A stretch of DNA of 64,000 bases from Megaustenia siamemsis (taxonomy: Eukaryota > Mollusca > Gastropoda > Stylommatophora > Ariophantidae): the NCBI GenBank assembly GCA_032433765.1, contig JAVIAB010000059.1:60601582-60665581 (forward strand), in the 5' to 3' direction. The stretch's first letter is position 1. Each line of letters begins with the position of its first letter. The notes under the pieces are model-generated. The model saw nothing but the letters and a program-made list of their open reading frames with translations, searched no databases and was not told the origin of the DNA. Positions 32,126 to 43,719 of the stretch are shown in pieces. The position numbers were made by a program, and so were the translations under genes.

Positions 32126-32282
32126 GTTGTTTCTGCATCAACTGTTCTTATTTATAAACAAAATGACATTCGTGTTTTTCCTGAATTATTTTTGCTTGTT
32201 TTTGACAGAATACGACCTAATTTGTTTTAAATAAAATTTAACTAGATTTTTTTTTTTTTAAATAGAAGATTTCTTCTTTTAA

Positions 32283-32705
32283 AGAACATCATTATCATCA
32301 TCATCATCATCATCATCATCAAGTACCGGGCCTGCTGGCGTAGGTGATCATGTCTATCAACAACTTTCGATCTTGCCAGATATCATTTCTGCTGTTGACC
32401 TTCTGCCAAGCCATTCTCTTAAGCTGTCTGGTATTTGTTCTCTTTGCTTCCCTCTATCTCTTCGTCCCTCAATTTTCCCAGTTGTTACAATATATTCCAG
32501 TTGTTCTCTTCTCATTACATGGCCAAAAAATGATGATTGTTTCTTTCTAATATTGGACATTAGCTCTCGTTTTGCTTTGCCCTCTTTGAGAACATGTTCA
32601 TTACTCTTCTTATCTGTCCATGGTATTCTCAACATTCTTCTGTAAAACCACATTTTTTACAGACTCCAGTGATTTTCTTGTCTGTTGTCCTATTGTCCAT
32701 TCTTC
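32283..32705 (-). mobile_element. LINE 3' end, family R1
   Basis: (atc)n tail at 32286-32320, then on the minus strand RREQLEYIVTTGKIEGRR and FYRRMLRIPWTDKKSNEHV. Confidence 0.86.
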
Positions 32706-32994
32706 ACATTCATATTTTATGAAAAATATGTTAAAGAACATAGTTTTTTTTATTCATTTTGCAAACCGTTCTTTTATTTGTGAGGTGACAGTCCTTTCTT
32801 TAGAGTATTGCCAGATAGTCAGATAAAGACAGACCGAAATGTATAATAATAGACAAATCGATTGATTATCTGATGACAGATGGCTGAGGGAAACATACAG
32901 GGACGGTGATTGCTAACAGGACAAACACACGGACAGACAGATGGGTGAAGAATAGACGAAAAAATTGATGGACGGAAGAACGGATAGACAGACG

Positions 32995-33775
32995 TATGAA
33001 TAAATTGATGGATGAATGGATAGATGGATAGATGGATGGATCGATGGATGGATTGATGGATGGATGGATTGATGGATGATGGATTGATGGATGGATTGAT
33101 TGATGGATGGATGGATTGATTGATGGATGATGGATGGATGGATGGATTTATGGATGATGGATGGATGGATTGATGGATGGATGAATGGAAGGATGGATGT
33201 ATTGATGGATGGATGGATTGATGAATGATGGATGGATGGATGAATGGAAGGATGGATGGATTGATGGATGGATGGATTGATGGATGATGGATGGATGGAC
33301 TGATGGATGATGGATGGATGGATTGATGAATGGATTGATTTATGGATTGATGGATGGTGGATGGATGGATGAATGGAAGGATGGATGGATTGATGGATGG
33401 ATGGATTGATGGATGATGAATGGAAGGATGGATGGATTGATGGATGGATTGATGGATGGATTGATGGATGGATTGATGGATGATGAATGGAAGGATGGAT
33501 GGATTGATGGATGGATTGATGGATGGATTGATGGATGATGAATGGAAGGATGGATGGATTGATGGATGGATTGATGGATGGATTGATGGATGGATGATGG
33601 ATTGATGGATGAATGGAAGGATGGATGGATTGATGGATGGATTGATGGATGGATGGATGGATGGATGGATGGATCGATGGATGGATGGATGGATGGATTG
33701 ATGGATGGATTGATTGATGGATGATGGATGGATGGATGAATGGAAGGATGGATGGATTGATGGATGGGTGGATTC
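32995..33775. repeat. GGAT/GATT minisatellite before gene B exon 2
   Basis: About 780 bp of ggatggattgatggatgatg-type units with a higher-order period near 60-65 bp in 33400-33640. Same intronic position as the arrays in gene A. Confidence 0.95.
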
Positions 33776-33856
33776 GTTTATAGCCATTTGAATGAATGTT
33801 GGATAAAGGAGAGATTAATAGAGATATGTATGAACGTACTTTATGTTCGTCTGCAG

Positions 33857-33964
33857 GAATGCCTTTGTGTTGGTTCCTACATTTTCTGTAATTACCGAGG
33901 TTTCAAGTCTATGCCTAAGAGAATATCTGATGCCAACACTTACATGCTTTCTATGGACATCGGT
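33857..33964 (+). CDS. gene B exon 2: LRRNT cap
   Basis: Acceptor gtctgcag|gaatgc, donor atcggt|gtaagt; 36 codons, [16 protein letters not shown] ... MLSMDIG. Cysteine spacing is as in gene A. It ends Gly rather than the Asp of genes A and C, so the LRR1 junction reads DIG-GNYITT. The equal 108-nt length supports this donor over the alternative two bases earlier. Confidence 0.82.
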
Positions 33965-34060
33965 GTAAGTGGGAGACTGGTTGCTAATCATTATGATGTG
34001 TTTCCAAATTAGTATTAATTTAATCATTTTTAGTTGTAGTAATAGTAACAGTTACAGTAA

Positions 34061-34294
34061 CAATCATCATTTTTTGGCCATGTAATGAGAAGAGAAAAGC
34101 TGGAATATATTGTAACAACTGGAAAAATTGAGGGACGAAGAGATAGAGGGAAGCAAAGAGAAAAGATACCAGACAGATTTAGAGAATGGCTTGGCAGAAG
34201 GTCAACAGAAATGATAAATAACTGTCGTGATCAAAAGTTCTGGAGAGACATGATCACCTACGCCAGCATTCCCGTTACTTGATGATGATGATGA
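34061..34294 (+). mobile_element. LINE 3' end, family R1
   Basis: Reads RREKLEYIVTTGKIEGRR, then REWLGRRSTEMINNC and a (gat)n tail; the last ~230 bp of R1 only. Confidence 0.87.
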
Positions 34295-34534
34295 ATTGTA
34301 AAGTAGTAGTTTTATATCATCACCAATTCTGTTGACATCTTTGTTATTGTTATTTGTAACATTATTATTACTAGAACTACTTTATTACTATGATTATAAC
34401 AGTATGTTTACAAGTACACAATTTAAAAAAAAATATTAATACTAGAATATTTGCTCTTTGTGTAACAGCTTTTATTTAAAATGTAAAACTGAAACAAGCA
34501 ACAACAAAAAAATGACTGGCAAAAAGTAATTTTA

Positions 34535-35051
34535 ATGTCAAGAAAAATATACTAACATCAAATCAAATAACACCAGGGCTAAAACTAAGAATAACAAAAT
34601 GTTATGTCTTCTGAATATTCCTATATGGAGCAGAAACATGGACACTAGACAAGAAAACAGAACAAAACATTGTAGCCTTTGAAATGTGGATATATAGAAG
34701 AATAGGTAGAATTACCTGGAAAGAAAAGAAAGCAAACGATGAAGCCTTAAAACAACTAAATAATTAAAATAGAACTACTAAATACAATTCAAACAAGATA
34801 AATGCGATTTTTTGGGGCATGATAAAAGTCACAACAGCCTACTAAAAGTAATCTTAGAAAGGGAAAAATACAAGGTAAAAGTGGCAGAAGCCCACCAAGA
34901 CTAACATGGATGAGTAACATCAAAAGATGGACAAGTCAACCTATGACAACCTGCACCATAAAAGCAAGAGACAGAGTGGAATGGCGTTCCATGGTAGCCA
35001 ACTTCGTTGCGTAGACGGCACCCGATGATGATGATGATGATAATGATGATG
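34535..35051 (+). mobile_element. LINE 3' end, family R4
   Basis: Decodes, with stops, YGAETWTLDKKTEQNIVAFE and MWIYRRIGRITWKEKK; the end reads RDRVEWRSMVANF, then (gat)n. Same family at 39270-39465 and 49490-49865. Confidence 0.83.
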
Positions 35052-35184
35052 TAACAGCTTTTATAATTTTACTATGATTACATTCACTATCGTTATGAAT
35101 ATAATTATTAACGCGCGGACGATACTGTTAAATGGTTTCATTAGATGGTCTTCCCGTAAAATGTAATGCCCATTATTAAGTCGA

Positions 35185-35345
35185 TATATAAGGGGGACTG
35201 GTTGGTCTTGAGGCAAGACGCCGGCCTCGGGATAGAGAGGTTGTGGGTTCAATTTCCTGGCTGCACCAGTTGGGATTTTTATTTATGATTTCTCTCTGCG
35301 GCAACCACCCCTGGTCTCAGCAGAGAGGCCCGGCTTGAAACGTCA
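35185..35345 (+). mobile_element. tRNA-headed SINE, second type
   Basis: A-box-like tggtcttgaggcaaga and B box gtgggttcaatttcc (35227-35255), then a short GC-richer body (ctctgcggcaaccaccc ... gagaggcccggctt). Not a functional tRNA. Single copy in the window. Confidence 0.55.
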
Positions 35346-35899
35346 ATTACTTCTGGACGGAAATAATATGAGTACCTCAGAAGACGGAGTTATCTGCCTG
35401 TGCGGCGAGGGACCCCTGTGCACACGGATGCCAGGAAAAAGCGGAATAACACGCAAAATTCAGTTCCTAGTCTCTAAGGGCTTCGTCAGAGTTGAAAGCT
35501 GGCGAAAGCAAAATTTAAAAAAATTATGTATTTCTTTAGCTGTTTATAGCGTGTCATGTTATAGAGTTACAAGCTATATGTCAACGACTATACACAGAAT
35601 TATGACATTGTTTGATATGTGGTGTTTCAAAATACTCTCACCCACCTCCACACACACACAAATAATTCCCGAACATGTGAAGAAAAAAAAACATAATGAA
35701 AATGGAAAAAAGATATTGAAACTATGTCTGCAAAAACACGTTAGATAAGCAGGGAATAAAGTGGTTCGTCTACCTTGTGACAATAATATAACCATATATC
35801 GCTATTGTAGACAATCATTCAACAACTCAGACAATGTTGAAGTAAATTACAAGTCAGAAAACTCTACAGCCCTGTTGCGACTGCCAGATCACCAAGTCA

Positions 35900-35902
<3 letters not shown>
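35346..35902. other. unassigned intron sequence of gene B
   Basis: A 137-codon frame at 35335-35748 matches no recognised family and has low-complexity parts; not called as a gene. Nothing else seen. Confidence 0.4.

Positions 35903-35949
<47 letters not shown>
35903..35949. repeat. (TC)n microsatellite
   Basis: About 23 copies of tc. Confidence 0.96.
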
Positions 35950-35951
<2 letters not shown>

Positions 35952-35959
35952 GATTAGGA

Positions 35960-36350
35960 CTCAATCAGAGTAGGATTCCAGACTCCCACATGAAGTCAGC
36001 TGTCAGGTTAAGTGTGTTGATCGCCCCCACAGACAGAACATCACAATTAGAGTCTGCCAGATCCACTCTGATTGAACACCCGGTAAAACGTTGCACTGTG
36101 TTCTGCGTCAGTGGCCCAGTGCATCTGATTTCAGCCACCATTTTTTCAGGTTTGCTTTCCTTAGCCTTTGATTGTCCCCAATCTTCCTGCAAGGCAGCAA
36201 AGGCAGCAGATGATCTTTTCTGTAGGGGGATTCTGCCCTTAGATGGTCGGCCCTCCAAGGTTGACGAGCACCATCTGCCCGAGTCACTAGACGATATTAT
36301 CTACATTCAAGAGAGCTACACGCCGCTGTCTGTTAATGACACGTTAGTTT
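35960..36350. other. GC-richer block, open on both strands
   Basis: About 390 bp of clearly higher GC than its surroundings. There is a 97-codon frame on minus (35965-36258) and a 120-codon frame on plus (35990-36352). No family was recognised. A fragment of an old transposon or an imported segment is more likely than a gene, as no start context, splice site or paralog is visible. Confidence 0.4.
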
Positions 36351-36429
36351 GATCATGTGTGTCTTTCAGGGGAGATAAAATGTATTTTTATTTTGTAGTA
36401 TACGATGAAAGGAATTAGAAGAGGCTTTA

Positions 36430-36811
36430 TCTTAAAGAGCGTTCATAAGTTACTATATAGAGACAATTCTGTTCTATGGAAGCGAATCATGGAAGGAAAG
36501 ACGATTAGAGGTCACAGAGAGATGGGATTTTTGAGAAGAATGTTCACAATTACTCTGGACAGCTAAAAAGACCAATGAGAACATTCTCAAAGAGGCCAAC
36601 ACAAAACCGGAGTTCCTAAAAACATCAGAATTAAACAAACAACATTTTTCAGGCACATCTTGAGAAGAGGAAGGTCAAAATACTTGGTTACAACTGGCAT
36701 AATAAAAAGAAAGAGAGATCACGGACGACACAGAGAGAAAATACTGGATAGCGTGGTGTCATGGCATGTAAAACAGTCAGCAACAGAACTGATACGATGC
36801 ACTGTGGATAG
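36430..36811 (+). mobile_element. LINE 3' end, family R1b, fused to a SINE-A head
   Basis: Decodes, with shifts, GSESWKER, RRGRSKYLVTTGIIKRKR and VSWHVKQSATELIRCTVDR. It stops where the rest of R1b should follow (rrlwrdmi...) and continues as ggagccgcgatagctcagtg (36812-36831), the first bases of SINE-A, then unrelated sequence. Confidence 0.78.
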
Positions 36812-37204
36812 AGGAGCCGCGATAGCTCAGTGTTTCCGCATCGAAGGTTGTCTACCATGGATCGCCATTCCACTGTCTCTTGCCTTGATGGAGCAAATTG
36901 TCATAGGATGATGTGTCCTTCTTTTGATGTTACTCGTTAATGTTAGTCCTGATCTGCCTCTGCCTCTTTTAACTTGTATTTCCCTTTCCAATTTTACTCT
37001 TATTAGACAGTTATGTCATTTAACATGACCCAAAAAATTGCATTTGTCTTCACGAGAAAGATTAGAACTAAAATGACATTTTAAAATTAAAACAAACAGC
37101 CGTGTACAGAGAGGCCTAGGGGAGACTTGTGAACCAGAGCAGATGCTGGATTTGATGTGGAGAAGATGTGAGCTATAGTTATGGTTATTAGAAGGCCTAC
37201 CAGC

Positions 37205-37845
37205 TTTCACCATTGCTAAGACATCCAAACATTTCTATGCCATCTAAACAACAAATGATAAATAGCATTTTCATACCAACTTTGTGCTATGAAAGTCAAA
37301 CATGGACCCTATCTAAATCACATTTAAGAAAATTCAATACATGTGAGATGCGATGCTTGAGAAACGTAACAAACAACACAAGAAGAAATAGAAAACGAAA
37401 TGAAACTATAAGAAAAATGGCAGGAACAAAACCCTGCCAAGAGTACCAAGAGTATATAGAACAACAACAGCTTTAATGGTTTAGCCACCTGGTCAGAATG
37501 AATCCTCACCAATCACCATCAAGGGCGTTCTTCTCGAGAATGCATGGAAAAAGACCAAGAGGAAGACCCATAAGAACATGAATAGATGCAGTGACATAGA
37601 CATGTAGCAACAAAGGAAAATCACTAATTCAGACAGTTCGAGCAGCTCAAGAACGACAAATAATATAACCACGACACCTTTTAGGTATCAGTGACAAGAG
37701 AAAAGAAGAAGATGGATAGATGCAGTGACAGAGACATGTAACAACAAAGGAAAATCACTAATTCAGACAGTTCGAGCAGCTCAAGAACGACAAATAATAT
37801 AACCACGACACCTTTTAGGTATCAGTGAAAAGAGAAAAGAAGAAA
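37205..37845 (+). mobile_element. LINE 3' end, family R5, with tandem-duplicated terminus
   Basis: Decodes FIPTLCYESQTWTLSKSHLR, TRRNRKRNETIRKMAGTKPC and, shifted, LIQTVRAAQERQII. The last ~134 bp (gatgcagtgaca from 37585) is repeated directly from 37719. Sister copy without the duplication: 59573-59990. Confidence 0.85.
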
Positions 37846-37854
37846 GAAGATTCG

Positions 37855-38275
37855 ACGGCCCCGGTTTCACTACAGACGAATTAAAATCCATAATTGCTCA
37901 ACCGCCCGTGTCAGTGGAATCATCAGAATTAACATTTCATCGAATAACCAAACAAAAAAAAGAAGTTGCAGCCCCCATCGTAGCAAACACAGCACACGTC
38001 AAAAGATAGAAGGCATAGTAACTGAACTGTCCTTCTTCTTACAATATCATTATTCATCGTAAGCAATCTGAATATAGTAACACCATCCGATGAAACGCAC
38101 AGCTCACGGTGTGCACAGAGCACTAATCTCAGTAGCTCCTGCAGCAAGCCAGACTTGGAATATGAGGAAACTGCAACAAAGAACACTTTTCAGACAGAGC
38201 TTCATTTGTTCATTGCCGCCTATCCGCCATATTGACCGGAAGTCCTGGTGTGAGCACTTAAGGACAGTTGTTCGA
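37855..38275 (-). mobile_element. M440 element, copy 3 (minus)
   Basis: Contains the complement of ctgtgcacaccgtgagctg at 38101-38119 and of the outer acttccgg at 38234-38241. It keeps the most sequence on the 5' side (to about 38290). Confidence 0.7.
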
Positions 38276-38459
38276 TGTGCGATGAAGATAATACGACTAC
38301 ATACACATAGTCAGAAAATCCACCCTTATACGTACACCAAACAAATACCAGGGATGCAAACTTCACCCCCTTCCACCGTTTGAGCCTTTGCCTCCTCCAC
38401 AATGTGGATGGCGATTCATCACCAAGTAGTAGTCGCTAACAGCTAAAATTCGCATACCT

Positions 38460-38725
38460 GAGGTTTAGCAATCTTTCTTTCTTTCGTCTTTCTTCTCTTC
38501 CTTTGGTACACGTTCGGGTCTAGAGGGAGATGCAAAGTTCTGGCTCTCGAACTTTCGGCAGCTTCAATCATTGTCAATTGAAATTGTTGTAGCGTTTCTT
38601 TAATTTGGTCTGTCGGTCTTAATCTGTGTCTGCCTCTTGCTTTTCTGTCCTCTCCTCTAACATGTTTGTCACTACTATTTATACAATTCGATAACCTGCC
38701 ATAATCGTTTATAAGTATCATGTCA
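38460..38725 (-). mobile_element. LINE RT-tail fragment, family R7
   Basis: The minus strand reads HVRGEDRKARGRHRLRPTDQ and IKETLQQFQLTMIEAAESSR, the basic-rich C-terminal style of a LINE pol. Only copy seen. Confidence 0.6.
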
Positions 38726-38756
38726 ACGGTGACTCTTTCTAAAATAGAAACTCCTT

Positions 38757-39090
38757 TTGTAATAGCCAAACCACCTATGACCAAATAGTATAAAAGCTAA
38801 GTAACACAGTTCTTGTTGTATAATAGTCAGATAACCAACAACTTTCTTTTATAATAGCTAAGTAACCAGAATTTTACTTTTATTATAACCAAGTACCCTG
38901 TATCCTCCTTTTGTAATTACAAAGAAACGTACAGCTTCCTTTTAGAATTTCCGAGTAACCTGTAGCTAATGTTTGTATTTGCAAAGTAACATGCAGCCTT
39001 ATTTTTGTATTTGCCAAGCAACATGCAGCCTTATTTTTGTATTTGCCAAGTCACATACAGCCTTATTTTGTATTTCCCAAGTAAACTTCG
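38757..39090. repeat. degenerate ~35-38-bp minisatellite
   Basis: Nine or so units ending ..gtatttgccaagtaacatgcagccttattttt; the right three are nearly identical, the left ones diverged. Confidence 0.75.
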
Positions 39091-39269
39091 ACCACTTCTA
39101 ACAAATTTGCATTTTCACAAATTTACAAACGCCCGTGATGACATTTTGTGTACGACTAATATTAATTCAAAATCATAAACACGGGGAAACGACGTCTGAC
39201 TCCGTTATTGATGCTGACACACCAACATTAACCAATGGCACTGTAGAGAATATAGTATAGATGTATATA

Positions 39270-39465
39270 CCCATTAAAAGTAATATTGGAAGGGAATACA
39301 AGGTAAAAGAGGCATAGGAAGACCAAAACTAACATGGACACGTAACATCAAAAGATGGACAAATCAACTTATGCCAATCTGCACCATCAAAACACGAGAC
39401 AGAGTGTAATGGCGCTCCATGGTAGCCAACCTTCGTTGCGGAGACGGCACTCAATGATGATGATG
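39270..39465 (+). mobile_element. LINE R4, short 3' end
   Basis: Last ~195 bp of R4: gaccaaaactaacatgg, atcaaaagatggac, ggcgctccatggtagccaac, then gatgatgatg. Confidence 0.83.
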
Positions 39466-39594
39466 TATATGGCAGGTTTGCTAATAGCATATTAGTTTGT
39501 TATGGAATTAATGTTTTCAATTGTTACTGATAAATGAATTTCTAAATAACTATTTTTTTTCTATAAACCGACCGTCAGTAATTCTTATCTACAG

Positions 39595-40911
39595 GGAAAT
39601 TACATCACAACCATACCAGCTGGAAGTCTCCCGGCGAACATCTCTAGTCTCACCCTACAGAGCAACCCCATTGAGACGATTGATGACACCGCTTTGGACG
39701 AGTCCATCAACACACTCCATGAAATAGCTTTTTATCAGGCTCGGTTCACACAAATTCCTGATGCTGTGTTCCATTTGAAGGCTCTAACAAGCCTGACCAT
39801 CTCAGAGACCAACATTCTCGTGTGGAATGAAGGAGCCATGAAACAGCTTGGAGCGAAATTACAGTCTCTTGACCTTGACGTTGTTGGGCTAACAACATGG
39901 CCTAGCTGGATTAAGTCGATGACTAGTTTGACTGGTTTATTTATATCTGGAAGTTCCATCTCTGCCATCCCGGACGATGCTCTAGACATGGTAGCCAATA
40001 CTTTAACTGAACTAGGACTTGACAATAACAGTTTAACCACAGTCCCGGCAGCGATAGCCAGGATGACAGCTTTAACTACATTATCACTACAAAAAAATAA
40101 GATAACTGACGTGTCCTGGCTCCCACAGTTTTGCCATATTCACGCTTTGTCTCTTAACAACAACAAAATATCTGATGCCAAAAAATTAAGCAATCTCTTA
40201 AGACCATACGCAAAGACTCTCTACACGTTCGACATCCACGACAACTACCTGACATCCATCCCCGTCTTAGATTTCCTGACACAGCTACCGACAACTCTTG
40301 ACTTCACGTTCAACCATATTTCTGACCCAAACGCCGGTGCTCTCCCTTCTGGAACAACACAACTGAAACTCGAGAACAACCTATTCAATTACATTCCTAG
40401 TATTCTATTCAGTGTACCTTTAGTAACTAAGCTAGAAATTAGTTCTAATAATATTCGAACCATTAACGGAGCTGAATTTCCTTCTACAATAATAACTGTT
40501 GATTTAAGCTCCAACTTGATATCACAGTTGTCACGTTCAAACTTCCCCGAGAACTCGAATATAACTTCTATCAACATGGGCAATAACCCCTTGGCTATTA
40601 TTTCAAACGACGCATTCAATAATCTTAAGTTTCTTACAGAATTGCATCTTCAAAACACTAAACTCACACGATTACCTCTCGCTATCGCTTCATTAACAAA
40701 ATTAAATTTTCTGGACGTTTCTAGTAACACACATCTAGTCTGTACATGCATGGAGCAGAGTTTGCAACAGAAGATTCAATCTATGGATATATACAACATG
40801 TTAGGAGACTGTGGGATGTCGAGTGTTTACTATTTCTTCAACGTGCTAAGTCCTGGATGTCCACCTATTGCAATAGAGAGATCGATACAGCAATCGTATT
40901 TTCTTCATTAA
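39595..40911 (+). CDS. gene B exon 3: LRR domain and C-terminal cap
   Basis: Acceptor ttatctacag|ggaaat; 438 codons plus TAA. With exons 1 and 2 it forms a 499-residue secreted precursor. It has about 14 LRRs, the signature NPIETIDDTALDESINTLHE and the cap CTC ... GDCGMSSVYYFFNVLSPGCP. It is the most diverged of the three complete copies, and it carries 13 extra residues (AIERSIQQSYFLH) after the last cap cysteine region where A and C stop. This probably reflects loss of an ancestral stop and read-on into 3' UTR. No membrane anchor. Function unknown. Confidence 0.9.
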   Translation, partial: GNYITTIPAGSLPANISSLTLQSNPIETIDDTALDESINTLHEIAFYQARFTQIPDAVFHLKALTSLTISETNILVWNEGAMKQLGAKLQSLDLDVVGLTTWPSWIKSMTSLTGLFISGSSISAIPDDALDMVANTLTELGLDNNSLTTVPAAIARMTALTTLSLQKNKITDVSWLPQFCHIHALSLNNNKISDAKKLSNLLRPYAKTLYTFDIHDNYLTSIPVLDFLTQLPTTLDFTFNHISDPNAGALPSGTTQLKLENNLFNYIPSILFSVPLVTKLEISSNNIRTINGAEFPSTIITVDLSSNLISQLSRSNFPENSNITSINMGNNPLAIISNDAFNNLKFLTELHLQNTKLTRLPLAIASLTKLNFLDVSSNTHLVCTCMEQSLQQKIQSMDIYNMLGDCGMSSVYYFFNVLSPGCPPIAIERSIQQSYFLH

Positions 40912-41261
40912 CCACAAACTGGCGAGGAACACAAGGAGAGCGCCAACCGTTAAGTCTTTAAGAATGTTCTAGTGAAAGTAAAAACTTAATCATTCTTATT
41001 TTATGTTTGACACTGGGCCGACAAAAAGTCGATTACCCAGCTAGACTTGTGATGTTTTTGTTCGAACAGTTGTCAATATTGGTAATGCATTCTAAATCTG
41101 ACCCACAAAACTTGTCTCTGCTTCCACAAATTTGCTCCAGTTTGTACTTTATCTCTCATAACCTCTCCCAAACTCACCTACAACTGAAGTGATATAACTC
41201 TAACCCTAACCTCCCCCAACTCACTTACAGCTGAAGTGATTTAACTTTAACCGTTTGTCTA
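40912..41261. other. 3' flank of gene B
   Basis: A ~60-bp imperfect duplication (ctcacctacaactgaagtga / ctcacttacagctgaagtga) at 41175-41245; otherwise nothing. Confidence 0.4.
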
Positions 41262-42004
41262 CAATTTTCAATCTTCTATCACTTACACAACTAAGTCTTC
41301 AAACATCTAAACTAACTAGGTCGCGTTTTGTTGCTGCTTATCTGACATCACCATCATCAAGTACCGGGCCAGCTGGCGTAGGTGATCATGTCTCTCCCCA
41401 ATTTTCGATCTCGACAGTTATTTATCAATTCGGTTGTTGACTTTCTGGCAAGCCATTCTCTTAAGCTGTCTGGTATTTTTTTCTCTTTGCTTCCCTCTAT
41501 CTCTTCGTCCTTCACTTATCCCAGTTGTTACAATATATTCCAGCTGTTCTCTTCTCATTACATGGCCAAAAAATGATTGTTTCTTCCGAATATTGGAAAT
41601 TAGCTTTCTTTTTGCTTTGGCCTCTTTCAGAACGTTTTCATTACTCTTCTTAACTGTCCATGATATTTTCAACATTCTTCTGTAAAACCACATTTCTACA
41701 GAGTCCAGTGATTTTCTTGTTTGCTGTCCTATTCTCCATGATTCACATCCATATGTTAAGACTGACTCTACATAACATTTAAGAGTTGTTACAATATATT
41801 CCAGTTGTTCTCTTCTCATTATCTGAAAAATTAAATTATTTTAATATTTCTGACCTATCACATTTAGTATGTACATGTCAGAAACGAGTTTGTGGCTGTG
41901 GACATATCGAGTGGTCTCGACAACGTTAGTGGAGATTGTGGAATGATAATTGTTTACATTTTCTCTTTACATCGCAGAGTCCAGACTGTCCTCAGATGTC
42001 GTGA
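41262..42004 (+). pseudogene. LRR pseudogene: 3' end of a gene 1-like exon 3
   Basis: 41262-41345 and 41819-42004 match gene 1 from about 7663 to its stop: acacaactaagtcttcaaa, then aaattaaattattttratatttctg, tgtacrtgycag, gattgtggaatgataa and cagactgtcctcagatg. It is frameshifted in the cap, has no upstream LRRs, and is split by an R1 LINE (41346-41818) flanked by ttatctga (41338-41345, 41819-41826). It pairs with gene 1 in the duplicated block. Confidence 0.87.
41346..41818 (-). mobile_element. LINE 3' end, family R1, inside the pseudogene, 8-bp TSD
   Basis: Antisense R1, tail (atc)n at the left. The last 45 bp at the right (gttgttacaatatattccag...) repeat an internal R1 segment, so its 5' end is rearranged. 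TSD ttatctga. Confidence 0.85.
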
Positions 42005-43100
42005 GAGCATCGTTTTGAAGATTTCAACTCTTACATTGTTTCTCTTGCCAGCAATGTGTTGATTTGTTTATATTGATCACTGTCTATTAGAATAAAATAA
42101 ACAATTAATTGTGAACTTTCTTAATGTTTACAAAAATTCATGAAGCGGGTTAATTTTTTTTTTTAATTAATTAGTGAAATGAATTAATGAAACCTGCGAC
42201 ATAACATTCATAGCGACACATCGATGAATAATATGCGTTATGTATTTTTTTTAAAATAAAAACAAAAGAGCAATCATGAATAATTAGCCATTTCTGACAT
42301 TAACAGTTTCGCTGTAATTGTGTGACCTTTTCCACTGAAACATCGAATCTATTGTTGATCTCCACAACTTTCTAGTTCTGACCTTTGTTTATAAATTCCC
42401 ACATTACCTTTCTATCATGCCACTATCTAAGGCTAACTAAATCTTTCCCTCCGTTTCAATCTTTCTCTTTGTCACTCTGTTTATCCATTTGTCGCCATAT
42501 ACTACATTTGATTTTCATTTCCATTGCACGATTTAGATTGTGACGTCACCATGGTCTCAAAATACTCGTAACTGTCACTTGAAGCATATAACCACCACGT
42601 ACAGTCGATTCCAACAGTTTCACCTCAACCATTTAACACGTCCGACGTGTGTGAACCCTTCAATGAGGTGTTACGGAATGACTAGTAATTTTTTTTTTAA
42701 GAATAAAACTTGCGTCTAACGGTGTACCATAAAAGAAGAGAACAAGAAAAAGGAGACGAAATAGGAGGATTACATTTGTCATCGTTATGTTCATAATAAG
42801 CTTCTCCCTACACTGACTGGTCTGAACTTCATATGTTATCAATTATCTTTTCAATTCTCCATTTTTTTCTTAATTTTCTACATAAAGCCACTAACTTGGT
42901 ATTCGGTTTTAGAATATGTCTTGTATCCGATTGTGCAAGATTCATCATCACATGAAAGGCCTGGCACTACAAAACACTATAGATCTTTTTTCCATAATTC
43001 CATTATTACATAACGTTTGTATAATGCCAATTTCATTTTCATAAGTACTCATATGCTTGCCAGTTTGGCTAATGTTAAATGCGGAAGAGCAATGGACTGA
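42005..43100. other. 3' flank of the pseudogene, duplicate of 8601-9790
   Basis: Colinear with the gene 1 flank. It lacks the RH LINE and the 22-bp minisatellite but has about 150 bp of private, unclassified sequence at about 42665-42812. Confidence 0.75.
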
Positions 43101-43719
43101 GTTGACATTCTGAATGTTCTCGTGAGCGCTGGACAAAAGACTGTCTCAGAAATTATTGAATTCGCAACTATGTACAGACTACTTGAATATCATGTCAAGG
43201 TAGGAGATGTCAGATGGGTCCGTTTTAGAGGAAACCAGAAAACGGCTTGTAAACCAACACAATACCATGTGATTAGAAATTAAACGTTGAGGGATTTGAT
43301 TACAAAGAGTTTTGAGCAAAAATGGACTTGCGTGAGCAATGAGAGTGACCTTTCGATTAACTAAATACACGAAACTTAAACCAAACTAAACTAAGTACTG
43401 CCTGAATTATTATACACCGATCAAATAAAATATATAATTATATCGTTTTGATAAAATCTATCCGCATTTATTTCTAACGCATTTAAATAAAAACAATAAT
43501 AATTTTCATGAAAATCATGTGACACTAGACTAGCAAGGTAGTAAAATTAAAATTAGAGCTGGCATGTATTTAACCGATAGCAAAATACTAGTGTGAATCA
43601 TAAACAATACGCAAAATGAAGGAAGAAAATCGATTTATTCGAAAGAAAATATTTCAGAGAAATCATTAAGTTAATTTTCATAGTGAAAGAAGAACAATGA
43701 AGACATGCTAAAAGACTTA
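43101..43719. other. unassigned AT-rich stretch
   Basis: Nothing recognised. Confidence 0.4.
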
